This document shows, piece by piece, positions 20,528 to 32,658 of a stretch of DNA of 64,000 bases; position 1 is the first letter of the stretch, and each line of letters starts with the position of its first letter. Both the position numbers and the translations under genes were made by a program. The stretch covers positions 10,196,983 to 10,260,982 of the forward strand of contig NC_037257.1 of NCBI RefSeq assembly GCF_000002425.4, in the 5' to 3' direction. The notes below the pieces were generated by a model. That model saw only the letters and a program-made list of their open reading frames with translations. It was not told the origin of the DNA and did no database searches. This DNA is from Physcomitrium patens. Taxonomy: Eukaryota > Streptophyta > Bryopsida > Funariales > Funariaceae.

Positions 20528-21532
20528 ATGGCAGAGCTTGTTGAAATGAAGAGTGTAATGGCACAAATGCAAGAACAATTGAGGGAATTAATGCTTGCAA
20601 TGCATCAACTCAATTCACCAACACAGGAAAGAACAAGAATAGCAGAAAGTGGAGATATAGAGATGATCGGAGCTGCTTCAACATCTGCACCAAATCACAT
20701 TCCTTCTCCAATTGTACAACACCCTGTAAGCACTAGAGAACCAAGAATTGCTTTACCCGAGAAATTTGATGGTACAAGATCAAAGTTTCGAGGGTTCATC
20801 AATCAAGTACAATTGGCAATTGAACTTCAACCGCAAAGCTATCTAACTCCAAGATCACAAGTCAGGTTTATTGGCACTCTACTTTCTGGTTCTGCATTAT
20901 CGTGGTTTTCGTCTTTTCTTGAACAACGAAATCCAATATTGGACAATTTGAAAGCTTTTTTGGCGGAGTTTCGATCTATGTATGGTGAACACGATGCAAC
21001 TCATGTCACAACAAACAAGATCCGAATTCTGCGACAAGGAAACCGCTCAGTAACAATGTATGCTTCACAATTTTGACAACTTGCAATTGACATCAAGTGG
21101 GATGATGCTGCACTCATCAGTCAATTTCTTTATGGATTGCAATAAAAAGTAAAGAAATTGATGATCAACTTACCTGATCCTCAAACTTTCAGTCAAGCAA
21201 TCGATTTTGCGGTAAAATGTGACAATCGACTTTTTGAATTTCGATTCGAGAGTCGTATACGGGAACCTCAACGTTATTACTCAATGACAATATCAACATC
21301 TTCGCCAAATGTATATTCGGAAGTAGAAGACATGCAAATTGACGCGGTACGTTTTAAACCCCTAACTGAGCAAGAAAAGATTCGTCGTCGTCAAGAAGGA
21401 TTATGTTTATACTACGGAGAACCTAAGCACACTGCTCAACATTGTCCAAAGAAACAACGTAACTATAAAATGAGGGCTATGGCGGTCAAAGAAGACAACA
21501 TGTCAGAAAATGGATTCGTCCAGCTACAATAG
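20528..21532 (+). pseudogene. gag: Gag of element B
   Basis: Starts MAELVEMKSVMAQMQEQL. The core reads LPEKFDGTRSKFRGFINQV and ALSWFSSFLEQ, and the zinc-knuckle region reads CLYYGEPKHTAQHC, with the second Cys changed to Tyr. In-frame stops occur at 21074 (TGA where element I keeps CGA) and near 21143 (TAA). It ends at TAG 21530-21532; pol lies in the -1 frame. Confidence 0.87.
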
Positions 21533-24500
21533 GGACCGTGCAGTTGAAACCTAGTACAATTCCTAATGAAGGTCCTATCCTCTCCTCAGAACCCTCTTCT
21601 TATTTTATAATAGAATTATATTTAGGACCTAAGAATTACAAAGCCTTTGCTTTATTAGATTCGAGAGCCTCAGCATGTTTTTTAGATGAACAATTTGTTA
21701 AAAGTCATAAAATACCTTTTGTACAGAAAACTAAACCCGTACATGTAGAAGTCATTGATGGCCGTCCTTTGTCTTCTGGAGATGTCACTCATGAAACTCG
21801 CCCTATAAAAGTAATAATAAACGGTCATGTTAGCTACATAGCTTTTAACATAATTAAATCCCCGTCCAATCCAGTTATTTTAGGTTTATCCTGGCTAAAA
21901 AAATATAACCCTCGAATAGATTGGAATTCTCGTAAACTTGATTTTTTCCAAAGCATTATTAATAATTCTACCAAGTAAGTAAAAAGTTATAAATCTAGTA
22001 TAGTAAAACCCGTACTTATAGGTGTAAAAGCATTTATATATGCAGCAAAAGAAAGATCAACTTTTGCTATTTATGCTACACCTATTTCTGAAAGCATAAA
22101 GACTTCAAGTGGCATTCTAAGTCAATATCAGCATTATCAAGACGTTTTTGAGAAAAAGAATGCAGATATTCTTCTTGAGCATCACCCATATGATTGTTCA
22201 ATCGACCTCAATGAAGGAACTCAGCCACCATTTGGACCAATTTACAGTTTATCGCAAGATGAGTTGGCTAAACTCAAGACATATATTGACAAGAATTTAG
22301 CGAAGAATTTCATACGCCATTCAAAATCTCCAGCAGGAGCTCTAATTCTATTCGTAAAGAAAAAAGATGGATCTTTACGAATGTGTGTTGACTATCGAGG
22401 ACTCAACAAGATCACAATCAAAAACAGGTATCCATTACCTTTGATATCACGACTCCTTAACCAGTTGAATCAAGCTAAGATTTATACAAAAATAGATCTA
22501 AAAGGAGCATATAATCTAGTACGAATCAATGAAAGAGATGAATGGAAGACTGTGTTTCGAACCAGGTACGGACATTTTGAATATAATGTCATGCCTTTTG
22601 GACTCACGAATGCACTGGCTGCTTTTCAACATCTCATGAATGATGTATTTCATGAATTCTTAGACAATTTTATCGTCTCCTACCTAGACAATATCCTGAT
22701 CTATTCTAACAACGTCGAAGAACATGAAATACATGTTTGTCAAGTATTACAAAAACTTAGAGATGCAGGATTGTACGCCAAGATGGAAAAGTGTGTATTT
22801 CATACTACTCAAGTTGACTTTTTAGGATACATCATTTCAAATGATGGTCTCATGATGGATTCTAAGAAAGTCCAGACAATCATGGATTGGAAGATTCCAA
22901 GGACAATAAGAGATGTCCAATGTTTCTTGGGATTTGCCAATTACTATCAAATCTTCATCAAAGACTTTTCACGAGTTGCAGCTCCATTTACACGCTTGAC
23001 CAATAAAGACAAATTCCAATGGAATCAAGAAGCGGAAGCAGCATTTGAAGCCTTGAAGACATCGTTTGTATCTGCACCAGTCTTATATCGTGTTGACTTT
23101 TTCAAGGCATTTTTTATGGAAATAGACGCATCGGATTTTGCCTTGGGTGCAATTTTGTCACAAATGGGAACAGATGACAAACTTCATCCGATAGCTTTTC
23201 ATTCAAGAAAATTCTCAGCAACCGAGATCAATTATGAAATCCATGATAAAGAACTGCTTGCAATCGTGGATTCCTTTCAAGAATGGCGTCATTATCTAGA
23301 AGGCGCTTCTAGTCCAGTCACTGTGTATACAGATCACAAGAACCTCGAGTATTTCATGTCAACATGCATGTTGAATCGTCGTCAAGCTCGTTGGAGTATG
23401 TCTTTGTCAAGATTCGAGTTCATTATCACTTATCGGCCAAGAAAACAACAAGGTTTGTCCGATGCATTGTCTAGACGTTCTTATTTTGCACCAAAAGAAG
23501 GAGATGCAGCTTTTGAGCAACAAAGAATGGTCCTCTTGAAACCGGAGCAATTTCATCTCCGAGCAATGAAATCAACATTGACTGTTGATTCAACTTTTCT
23601 CAAGCAAATCCAGTCCAATATGTCCTGAGACCCTCTTGTTCATGATATTGAGAATAATTCTCCCAAGTCTGATGATTCTTCTAAGTTCGAGTTCAAAAAT
23701 AATCTATTATATTTTGAAGGACCCCTATATGTTCCAGAAGGAGAAGCACGTTTACGTGTTCTTTAAGCACGTCATGATTTTCCAGCAGCAGGACACTTTG
23801 GATATAATAAGACTTTGGAACTCATATCAAGAGATTTTTGGTGGCCACAAATGTGGAAGTCAGTCAAAGACTTTGTACAATCATGTAATATTTGTTCAAG
23901 ATCAAAAACTCCTCGTCATCGACCTTACAGACTTCTTCAGCCATTACCTATACCAGAACAACCATGGTCTTCTGTTTCTATGGATTTCATCACAGATCTT
24001 CCAAGCTCAAGATCTTATGATTCTATATTTGTGATAGTAGATCGTTTCACCAAGATGGCATATTTTGTGCCATGTACAAAATCTATCACAGGTGAAGAAA
24101 CAGCTAAGCTTTTCATTGATAATATCTATCGCTATTATGGATTACCTAAAGATATCATATCGGATAGGGGAACTCAATTTGTGTCGAGATTCTGGAGGAC
24201 CCTTTTCAAGATTTTAAAAGTGGACATAAAGCTATCTTCGGCTTTCCATCCTCAAACTGATCGACAAACACAGCACGTAAACTAAGTCTTGGAGCAGTAT
24301 TTAAGGTGTACCATCAATTACCAACAAGATGATTGGACAACCTTTCTGCTATTGGCAGAATTTGCTTATAATAATACGGTACATTCTTCCACGCAACAAA
24401 CACCTTTCTTTGCCAATTATGGCTATCATCCACGACTTGATGCTTTTGATTTTTCAAAAGTTGATAATCCTCCAGTAGAAGATATGGCAAATCTGTTGTC

Positions 24501-25026
24501 AGAGTTACATACAATAATGAAGGCACAATTGAAGGAAGCTCAAGAACGACAAAAGATAAATGCAGATGTATATCGTAAGGAGCAACCACAACTCAACGTG
24601 GATGATAAGGTATGGCTACTTCGTCGTAATATCAAGACCACTCGTCCTTGCGACAAGTTGGACTATCGAAGGCTGGAACCATTTTCTATTTCTGCACAAA
24701 TCAATCCAGTTGCATATCGTTTACATCTACCGAAGACAATGAAAATCCATCCAGTATTCCACGTGTCTCTTCTTGAACCATACAAGACAGTGGACATACC
24801 AAGAAGACGACAAGCTCTACCTCCTCTTATAGAAGTGGACAATAATGAAGAGTTTGAAGTAGAAGAAGTCTTAGATTCAAGGCGACGTTGAAATAAAATA
24901 AAATATCTTATCCATTGGCGCGGATATGATATTAGTGAATGCACATGGGAGCCAATGAAGAATCTTGCAAATGCAATAAAGGCGGTGGAGGCTTTTTATC
25001 GACGACATCCATCAAAATCAAGATGA
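21533..25026 (+). pseudogene. pol: Pol of element B (PR-RT-RNase H-integrase-chromodomain)
   Basis: One frame with stops at 21976, 23626, 23764, 24283 and 24889. Protease ALLDSRASACFLD has DSR instead of DSG. RT reads YLDNILIYS, so the second catalytic Asp is Asn. RNase H reads FFMEIDASDFALGA, HDKELLAIV and [11 protein letters not shown]. Integrase keeps MDFITDLP and SDRGTQF, but the third catalytic residue is Gln (RQTQHVN). The chromodomain reads EFEVEEVLDS, YLIHWRGYD and TWEPMKNL, after a stop. RT and integrase should both be inactive. Confidence 0.9.
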
Positions 25027-25121
25027 AAACCTTCTTTATAAAAGAAACAACATCTAGGCAAGATAACATTCTACTTTTCAATTCTTGTTCGTAGCTTCGT
25101 TGTAGTGGTGGCGCTCAGGAG

Positions 25122-25544
25122 ATGGAGAACCAACAACCAGCGGATTCAACTCAAGAGCCTTCATTTGCTGACCTGTCGGACGAGACATTACGATTGTCAC
25201 AACCTTCAAGACGACGCAATCGAGATGAAGATCTTCAAGAACGACATATTCTTCCTCGAATAGATGGTGAGATACAACGCGTTTGGTATCACGATTTGGG
25301 AAGGGACTCCCGATGTTTGGTGATTTTGCTAGAGGTAGGAACAACTCCTGATGGTGTTCCAAATATTCTATTCGAAGGAAGTTACGAAGGCCTCAACAAT
25401 GATCAAATAACTGAGTGGTCTTCCCGCCCTGGTATGGGACACTATTGATGGTTGAGAGGCCCTATCAATCATCTTCGAAGAGAACAGAGATCAGAATATG
25501 TGGCGAATACAATTCGTCGCATCATAGATTTCTTCAACATATGA
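25122..25544 (+). pseudogene. Accessory 3' ORF of element B
   Basis: Separate ORF 95 bases after pol. It starts MENQQPADSTQEPSFADLSD and has a basic patch PSRRRNRDEDLQ, a middle segment (RCLVILLEVGTTPDGVPNIL) and GMGHY. A TGA at 25446 follows, where element A has CGT for Arg, and the frame then continues WLRGPINHLRREQ to TGA 25542-25544. It would be 140 residues if unbroken. I recognise no domain. Related copies occur at the same place in A and G. Confidence 0.65.
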
Positions 25545-25585
25545 TGACCGCTCCTTGTGGAACTCGTCTCTAGAAGGGGGGGTAA

Positions 25586-26146
25586 TGTCACGGCCATAAT
25601 CATGTAAGCTAATAATTACATATAGAAATAGGTAGAAGTAAGTAAAAGTAGGTAAAAGTAAGTTAATTCTATAATATTTAATATAAAAGCTTCCTAGAAA
25701 TTTCCTAGATGCTGCTTTGACTTCATAGGTGTCTTTAATTGACTTTTTGGATTAGAAACGTGGTCAACAAGTTGGCCATGTGCCACACATGTTATTAGCT
25801 TGAAGATCAAGCTAACTATGTGGCCCACACGTAGAAAAACTTGCCTTGTAAGTCAAGACATGTGCCCTACAAAGTCAACACATATTGGAGGTCCTATAGA
25901 ACATCGCCACGTAGCCCCTAGTTAGAGAGTATATATAAAGACAAGAATGAAGGCTTCTTCACTCTTGTCAACTCCTTTCTTGCTTCTAGTCTGTTTCAAG
26001 GGTCTCTAGTTTTCTTGTCTTTTCGCAATAGCCATTCCAGTTTCTCTTTCAATATATATACTTGTTTATATATATTTTGTTACCTCTCTTTGAGTGAATG
26101 CTCACTTGTTTGAATTGTTTTTTTCATCGAGTTCTTGTCCTTGACA
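25586..26146 (+). repeat. Right LTR of element B
   Basis: 561 bp, TGTCACGG to CTTGACA. TATATATA at 25930-25937; self-primer CACTCTTGTCAA from 25960. Followed by the GATAT duplication. Confidence 0.94.
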
Positions 26147-27013
26147 GATATTCATTTAAATTTTGTTTCACAAATGCCCACACATACTTAATTAAATTTA
26201 GATCATATAATTGAGGAGGCAAAGTTAGTATATCAACAAAATTCATTGAAAACTACTTTTTGAGTGATTTTGCAATATCTTTAGAATCATTTTCATGTTA
26301 AAATATAATACAAAAAAAGTTGAAATGATTTCATTCAATTGTCTTCATAAGTTGATCTTACAAAATGCTAAAATATAGATCTTATTTCATCTTCCCTTCT
26401 ATCTTGCACATGTAAACCATTCCATGGAAAGTCATACAACTCCACAAAAAAATTGTACCACTTCCATGTTTAATTGTCTGACTCACATGATGAGCTTGTA
26501 ATTGAAATTCTCTATCCCTTATCCAACACTAAAGACAACCATTAAATTGAAATTGATTGATCTTAGTCTCATTACTAAAAATCACATTATATTAATTACA
26601 ACCAGTCTAATCTTGATAAAGTTTAATAAATTCTAAATTACAACACACATTTTTGGTTGTGAGCAATTACTTCTTTTGCTTTTGTAATGATCCAAGACTT
26701 AATTCATGAAGTGCATGTCTTACTATATTGGTGGTCACCACCACATTTAAGTGCCTACTTAAAGCATTCATTATATCTAAAACTTTATCTAATCCATCAA
26801 TTAGAATGCTCTTATACAAGCTTATCTTTGAGCAAAGAAGATGCTTTTTTGGCACTCTCTTCTTAAAGGCTCTATGTAAGGAACATACTTTCCATGAATT
26901 CTAGAGTATTTAGATTAAGTGATATCTAACAATTTTGATACTTCATATATGCTACACCCATGCTGCAATAAGGCTATAGCATTTAACATCTTTTTCTCTT
27001 GTAATGCTCTCAT
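26147..27013 (-). pseudogene. Tc1/mariner transposase, N-terminal and catalytic part
   Basis: Cut-and-paste DNA transposase remnant. Reading from 27013 leftwards there is a helix-turn-helix (ALLQHGCSIYEVSKLLDIT), a linker that still matches the family (TNIVRHALHELSLGSLQKQKK in part), the first catalytic region with SDETK-like codons (26562-26576), a segment reading VSQTIKHGSGTIFLWSCM, and the third Asp region PPQLYDLNLIKYVW (about 26180-26222). Several stops and frame changes break it. The C-terminus continues at 4811 on the other side of element B. Confidence 0.75.
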
Positions 27014-27360
27014 GGACAAAGCAAACCTTCACAATTATAAGAAAAAATGTCCTAAAAGACCACACTACCAACCAAAAGTTAGAAGAAGAATCCTAAGAAA
27101 TATTTTAAAATTTATTCTTGCAATTAAAGGTGACTAATGAAAATAATTCCAAAACTGAGTTAGTAGACCAAAGTTCATTTGAAATGCAATTTCTCTCTTG
27201 CTATAATAGTTCTCAAGCTAAAATTTAGAATAATGATAGTTAGCTTGCTTGCACATCTCATCCAATTTGTTTTTTGGCAAGAAGATTAGTATTCTTATAG
27301 ACATGGCTTCTCAAATTTTGTTGTTTTGTTGATTAATTCACTTTTGAGAGTCAATGTATA

Positions 27361-28032
27361 TATAAACCACTTGAAGTTTTTAAAAAAATTACATTTATTT
27401 CTGATTGTTACTATAAATTAAACTTTTAGTTTCCAATTTTTTGATTTATTTTTTATTGACCAAGTTTTTGGTGTTAAATTGGTTATTAAAAAAATATCAT
27501 AAACACATGTTAGCAATTTTTTAAAAGATGTGTTTTTTATATTTTTATTTTTTCCTTCAAAGATGCTTCTCTATAATACACAAAGTAGTTGTACAGAAGG
27601 TGAATGAATATATTTATGTGGACCTATTATTCTCAGTCCAATATATTTTGGTAGGCCAATCTTAATTGGCTATATGGAAAGTATTTTGTGTTTGTATGTC
27701 TATTAAAAAATATTTATTGTAAAATAAGAGTGACAACTAGAATGCAAGGTACAATATTCTTCTCTTCAATTTTTTCCTATGTATTTCAAAAAATAAAACA
27801 AAATAAAACTCTGAATCCATTCTGATATGGCATCAAATTCTTTATAATAGCTTTGTAGAAATAGTATTGGAATATGATATAATATGTATTGACATTTTAT
27901 ATTCAATATTTTTTTCATGTTTGAAAGTTGATAGAATAAAGATGTTTTCATAGAAATCTTATGAATTCTACAAAGAATATTACATTCACCAATTATAGCT
28001 ATGGTATTGTGTACATAAAATTTGTATTATTT

Positions 28033-28067
<35 letters not shown>

Positions 28068-28281
28068 CAAGCATGGATTGAATGAAAACATTTGATTTTA
28101 CCTTCTGCATTCAAGCTACACAATGCAAAAAATAGCACCCTTCAATCCATTCTTTTTAAGATAAAAAAAAACCATATTAAATCCACATCAAAACATATAA
28201 TTTTTTATTGATTATTTATTATTTATTATTTATTTTTTATCATTTAAAAACACCATTGGAAATGTTAATCTCAAATAAAAA
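27361..28281. other. AT-rich intergenic DNA
   Basis: No gene seen. A TA dinucleotide run lies at about 28038-28066 and TTTATTA repeats near 28208-28235. Confidence 0.6.
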
Positions 28282-28599
28282 TTACATTATTCCTTGGTAA
28301 ATACCTCTCCATGTGAAAGAGGAATTTTTTTGCATAATCATCAGCAACTTGAAGCGCATAAAACATTGGAATAAGTGTAGCATGTCCACCACGCTTGGGG
28401 CTGCTCCCACAGTGGCCTGCGTGGCAAGAAAATGCCACGTAGGCGATGTAGAACCATGGACGCTTGCTAATAAATGTTGCTTCAATGGCAACGCTTCCTT
28501 AAGAATATCGCACAGGGCGTCGACTGTGCCGATGTGTAATTGGGCCGCGCCGCGGTGACTTCGGTGGATGGTTACACAACCAAACAAGGCACTGCGCAA
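28282..28599 (-). CDS. Unrecognised 105-codon ORF, possible exon or gene fragment
   Basis: Open on the minus strand with GC-richer codons than its surroundings. It includes the segments QLHIGTVDALCDILKEALP, QATVGAAPSVVDMLHLFQC and FTWRGIYQ. No signal peptide and no family I can name. A possible splice acceptor (GCGCAG) lies just upstream near 28593, so it may be the last exon of a gene or a remnant of one. It could also be chance. Confidence 0.3.
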   Translation of the reverse strand: MRSALFGCVTIHRSHRGAAQLHIGTVDALCDILKEALPLKQHLLASVHGSTSPTWHFLATQATVGAAPSVVDMLHLFQCFMRFKLLMIMQKNSSFTWRGIYQGIM

Positions 28600-29204
28600 T
28601 TATTTCCTGATCGGCAGCAAACCACTCCAAATAAAATCTTGCATCCAAGCTCACTTCGATGAACTACACTGTTCGAGGGATTAAAGAAAACTCCTCAGAG
28701 CCCGTGATCAAGAGCCGCATCGGCACGCCAAGTGCGTAAATTCCTCGTGGACATGACTCTGGCCCGAGTACGATACACACTGCGTTGTCAATCTCCACCT
28801 CCATGTCCACAGTGCGCCCATGCTGCGTTCTGTCTTGTCCCATCTTCGATGTACGAGCTCACTGCATAACTTGGATCCCCCAGTTGATGGAGAGTTCGGC
28901 GTGAAGGGCAGGAATCCTGGAGGTTGGGATTCGAGCTACTGTCCAAGTTAACGGGCGATTCGATCTGAAGTCGTTCGGAGGGCCATCGATGGGTTGCATC
29001 ATTATCGGGGCACTATCAGGAAGCTAGCCCTTAGACTAACCCCAAACTTCCGAAACAGGCGCCAGCGATGGTGGATCCACGACGTTGTCTCCCCGCGGCG
29101 TACAAATAAAAGTGTTTGATGAGGTGACCATAAGCTATCGACTACCCCACATCGCTGCAGTTGTGAGGTCTCACGAGGCGTGGGGTCTTTTATTATCGGT
29201 GACC
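28600..29204. other. Region upstream of PR-1
   Basis: GC-richer non-repetitive DNA, likely PR-1 promoter and 5' UTR. I see no clear TATA box. An in-frame ATG at 29085 exists but would put 40 residues before the signal peptide. Confidence 0.5.
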
Positions 29205-29714
29205 ATGGGGCATGACGTGAAGCGGTTGGGGTTGAGTTGTGTGTTTTTGCTCTCAGTGATTTTTGTGGTTGTGGACGCGCAGTTGCCGCCGGATGCAAAC
29301 CAGCCATCAGCATTTCTTACACCGCACAATGCCGCGCGGTCTAGAGTGGGCGTGCCGCCGCTGAAGTGGAGCAACACTCTAGCGACGTATGCTCGCAAGT
29401 ACGCATACTCTCAGCGGGGCAAGTGCCGGCCCTTGACGCACTCGCAAGGCCAATATGGGGAGAATCTGTTCTGGGGGTACGGGAAAGCTTGGACGCCGAG
29501 GGAGGCCGTCAACTTCTGGGTAGGCGAGGCCAAGGACTACAGGTATTCGACGAACTCGTGCACTCCAGGGAAAATGTGCGGACACTACACGCAAGTGGTG
29601 TGGCGGACGACGAGAGAAGTGGGGTGTGCTTCGGTGCTGTGCTCGGATCAAGCTATCTACATCATTTGCAGTTACAACCCGCCTGGAAATTGGATTGGAC
29701 GTCGCCCCTATTAG
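29205..29714 (+). CDS. PR1: Secreted pathogenesis-related protein 1 (CAP superfamily)
   Basis: Intronless 169-residue protein. Residues 1-25 are a signal peptide (hydrophobic LSCVFLLSVIFVVV, predicted cut after VDA), so it should go to the apoplast. The CAP domain follows: FLTPHNAARSRVGVPPLKW, then GENLFWGYG, AVNFWVGEAKDY, CGHYTQVVWR and IICSYNPPGNW. The four residues of the CAP cleft are present: His41, Glu86, Glu108 and His127. Six cysteines lie in the mature protein, as is usual for plant PR-1. PR-1 proteins are secreted in defence and bind sterols; this is family knowledge. The start at 29205 is preferred because it begins directly with the signal peptide. It ends GRRPY. Confidence 0.93.
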   Translation: MGHDVKRLGLSCVFLLSVIFVVVDAQLPPDANQPSAFLTPHNAARSRVGVPPLKWSNTLATYARKYAYSQRGKCRPLTHSQGQYGENLFWGYGKAWTPREAVNFWVGEAKDYRYSTNSCTPGKMCGHYTQVVWRTTREVGCASVLCSDQAIYIICSYNPPGNWIGRRPY

Positions 29715-31765
29715 TTAGGTCTCGATGGATCCCCCCTGGAGCTGCTTGATGAGCCTGAATCTATTGTGACGTTTCGCACACGGTTCGGAGCGATGATGAT
29801 TCAGACTTGATTCTGGGACATCATGCTTTATCTCTCTGCAAGCAGTGTTTTGTAGAGGAAGTCATGAAGTGACGGGAGACTTGTTGATTTAGTGTGCTTT
29901 GGTGGCCAACAAGCGCCGGTTGCGATGTAGAGAAGTAGTATTCGGAAGAGTCACTGGAAAGTGAATCATGTGTATGTGGAATCCTTTCTCTAATCATCAT
30001 GTCAATGGCCTGTTGCGCCGATTAGGGTCTAAATACATCGTTGCTTACCCAGTTGATCAGTTTAGTGTCTAACATTTCGTCCCTTGTGCCTTGAATTTTT
30101 TACTGTTACACATGTTCATGTTCTCATCTGGCTCTGATGTAGCAGTTCCTCATTCACACTAACAATCAATTATGAACGCACAGCGCATGTAATTGAGAAG
30201 TATTTGCTTTGGATATTTCGATTTGGATGAATTTACTACATTGGGAACAATATTCAATTGGATTTACTACATTTAGAACTATGTTCGAATGATTGAATGC
30301 TCGTATATTCAACAGCTCGGACATAATACATGAAATTCCTTAGTTTTACCCCAAGGTTCGAGTGTACTCTTTGAAAGTGCACTGGGTTAATTCCGATTAA
30401 AATATAGGTGTTATTCGGAAGTAGCCTTTGGTTTACCTTGTCACTCTTGCATTTCAAGTACACTTTGATCTTGTTTAATGTTTATACTTAAAACGTTTAA
30501 AGCTTTTCACTAGCCCCGACATCCTTGCCTGAGGTCAAATGAAACGATGGTCCTTTGCAGCGGGTCCCACCGCGTAACTCCCAGCAATGAAATCATTTTC
30601 AAATAATCCACATTACAACAATAATAAAAATAACATCAATGACAACCTAACTAAAATGGAAAATCCAATACTAATTATAACTGGATATCATTCGGTGAAG
30701 GTTTGAATCCGTTGTAAGGACCTGGTTTATAGGAATCCAACTTTAATAACATGCAACAATGACTTTCCGATGAGTCTGGAATACTATTCTTACAAAAGAA
30801 AATTTAGATGGAACCACAACGTTCGGAAATAAATACTGCACGAAAGTTCAATACTTAGCTACAAAACAAAAGTTTCTGTTTTTTTGAAACATAAAGGGAG
30901 TGGACCTCTTTGCTGGATGTAGGCTTAGTATAAAGGACCCACATATTTCAAACACTGTTGGGTTGAGTATTTACTTTAAAACTAACCTCCTAATGTGTGG
31001 AATATGCCATATAGACAGATGTTAGACTAATTGTTGCACCCTGCCCCAGTGTATTTGCTGATTCCACTCAAATAGAGCCCATACAGGTATGCAGTTTGCT
31101 TTGGAAGATCCCCTCCAATGAGAGATTGCTCAGAGATTGGCAAATGATGTCCTCCCATTTTCAGATAGAAAAATTAGATTCAATACTAATTGAGTTGGCA
31201 AAGCCAAACATCAACCTGCCTAAGTTTTGACTAAGATGATGAAACTGGCCTTGAAACAATCCCAAGCATCATTGAATGTCATTGTGGTCACATGCATCAA
31301 TGGTGCACATTGATGCTAGTTCATCTCTGTACCTGTGCAACATTGCACAATGGTAGTCTTCCATGTGCTCAATGTTAAGTGGTGCTCAAAAGTGTGCAAG
31401 ATGTGCACAGTGTAGATCAAACACATGACTAATGAATTGGTTCATTTGGAGCACCAGAAGCTGTTTTGATATCAGATGCATGGCTTTATTGGTATCTTTG
31501 TTGCTATTACATTAAGCTCACGTTGACTTGCAATATTCAATTGAATAGATATCTCATAAATTGGACAACATTGAAGAACACTATGGATTAATCAAGAGTT
31601 GGCAAGGCAACAAGGAGATCAAAAGTCAACGAGCCTTGATTATGAATGTGGTCAAGAATTGAATTATATTTAAGCCAAAGAACATCTTTTTTAAGAAACT
31701 TGATTAATTCTAGGCCAACATATGAATGATCATTCATATCATAAAGAATGTTAATTTCAAATAAA
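29715..31765. other. Downstream of PR-1, no gene recognised
   Basis: The 3' UTR probably lies in the first few hundred bases. The rest is unique-looking DNA without coding signal. A small patch near 31275-31410 is rich in TGTGCA/TGCACA words but has no regular period. Confidence 0.5.
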
Positions 31766-32063
31766 TATCATAGACATACATAATTACCTAGATAAGAAGT
31801 GTTAGATAGAAAGTAAATATAGATAGATTTGATAATATAATATAGAATAGTTTATTAAAAGCTTTATAGATACAGATTTGATTTTATATGTATTTGTAGT
31901 TGTTTGATAGGTTGAAAATTTGGCCAATAAGTTTGATACATGTTGCACATACTAGCAACTTGTAAAATAAGTTAACCATATGTTGTATATATAAGAAACT
32001 TGTTTTGTAAGTTAGACACATGTTGGAGGTCTTATAGAACACTGCTGTGTAATTCCTAGTTAG

Positions 32064-32101
<38 letters not shown>

Positions 32102-32314
32102 TAAGAATAAAGCCTTCTTTATTCTAATGATTTTATTTTTTATTTTTATTTTTATTTTTTATTTTAAAGTTTGTTTTAAAAGTCTTTAGTCTTTTCATCT
32201 TTTGCAATAGTTATTCTAGTTTTAATACTATGCTACTTTGAATGAATATCTATTCTTTTGAATGATATAAGAGTGTATTGAGGTTTTTATTATTTAAGTT
32301 TTATATCTTGAATA
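31766..32314 (+). repeat. Decayed B-type LTR (F1)
   Basis: Starts TATCATAGACATAC, has the TA-rich TATA region (TA run 32063-32096) followed by AGAGATAAGAATAAAGCC, GCAATAGTTATTCTAG, and ends CTTGAATA. These match the order of landmarks in the B LTR. Confidence 0.7.
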
Positions 32315-32658
32315 ATAGATTGATATTAAGATTTTCTAGTTTTTTACTTTGCTATAACAACACTATATCTTATGATTAAAAAGATTGTGATTGAAATGTT
32401 ACAAATGGCAAATATTGGAGCAATAGTTGCAACAATAATATAATAAAAAGTCAAAAGAACCTATGTTGGCATCTTTAATATGATATTGTCAAGCAATCAA
32501 TGATGATACTTTTGCATCCAGTGATAGTGGTGTAAAACTATAGCCAATATATTATATTTTTTGATTAATTTGTATTAATTATGATAATTAAAATTTACTA
32601 TACACTCAAATAAATAGAAAAAATATACAACATATGATAGAATATATCATCCAATAAT

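Larger units (their letters stand above)
4812..26146 (+). mobile_element. LTR retrotransposon B (Ty3/gypsy chromovirus), split by A and C
   Basis: The right LTR is 25586-26146 (561 bp). The left LTR is 4812-5042 plus 19985-20314, also 561 bp once element A and its duplicated CTAAC are removed. Both LTRs begin TGTCACGG and end CTTGACA. Target duplication GATAT lies at 4807-4811 and 26147-26151. By eye the LTRs differ at about a dozen positions. Internal DNA is 20315-25585: primer site, gag, pol, a small 3' ORF and a polypurine tract AGAAGGGGGGGTAA at the right LTR. Confidence 0.93.
4502..27360 (-). mobile_element. Tc1/mariner-like DNA transposon, split by LTR elements B, A and C
   Basis: Terminal inverted repeats can be seen: ACATTGACTCTCAAAA near 4505 and its reverse complement TTTTGAGAGTCAATGT at 27342-27357. 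Both lie in TA-rich flanks, as expected for TA target duplication. The element's own DNA is 4502-4811 plus 26147-27360, about 1.5 kb, a normal size for the family. The transposase reads on the minus strand across the B insertion point, which shows that B landed inside its coding sequence. Confidence 0.75.

Noticed and set aside
29085-29204. Longer PR-1 start at 29085
   Set aside because: It would place 40 residues in front of a clear signal peptide; the ATG at 29205 gives a normal secreted PR-1.
29366-29749. 127-codon plus-strand ORF overlapping PR-1, and minus-strand ORFs at 29171-29398 and 29379-29651
   Set aside because: They are frame shadows of the GC-rich PR-1 coding sequence, whose frame contains all CAP motifs.
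31275-31410. Cluster of TGTGCA/TGCACA words
   Set aside because: No regular period or arm structure; probably chance or a very old repeat.
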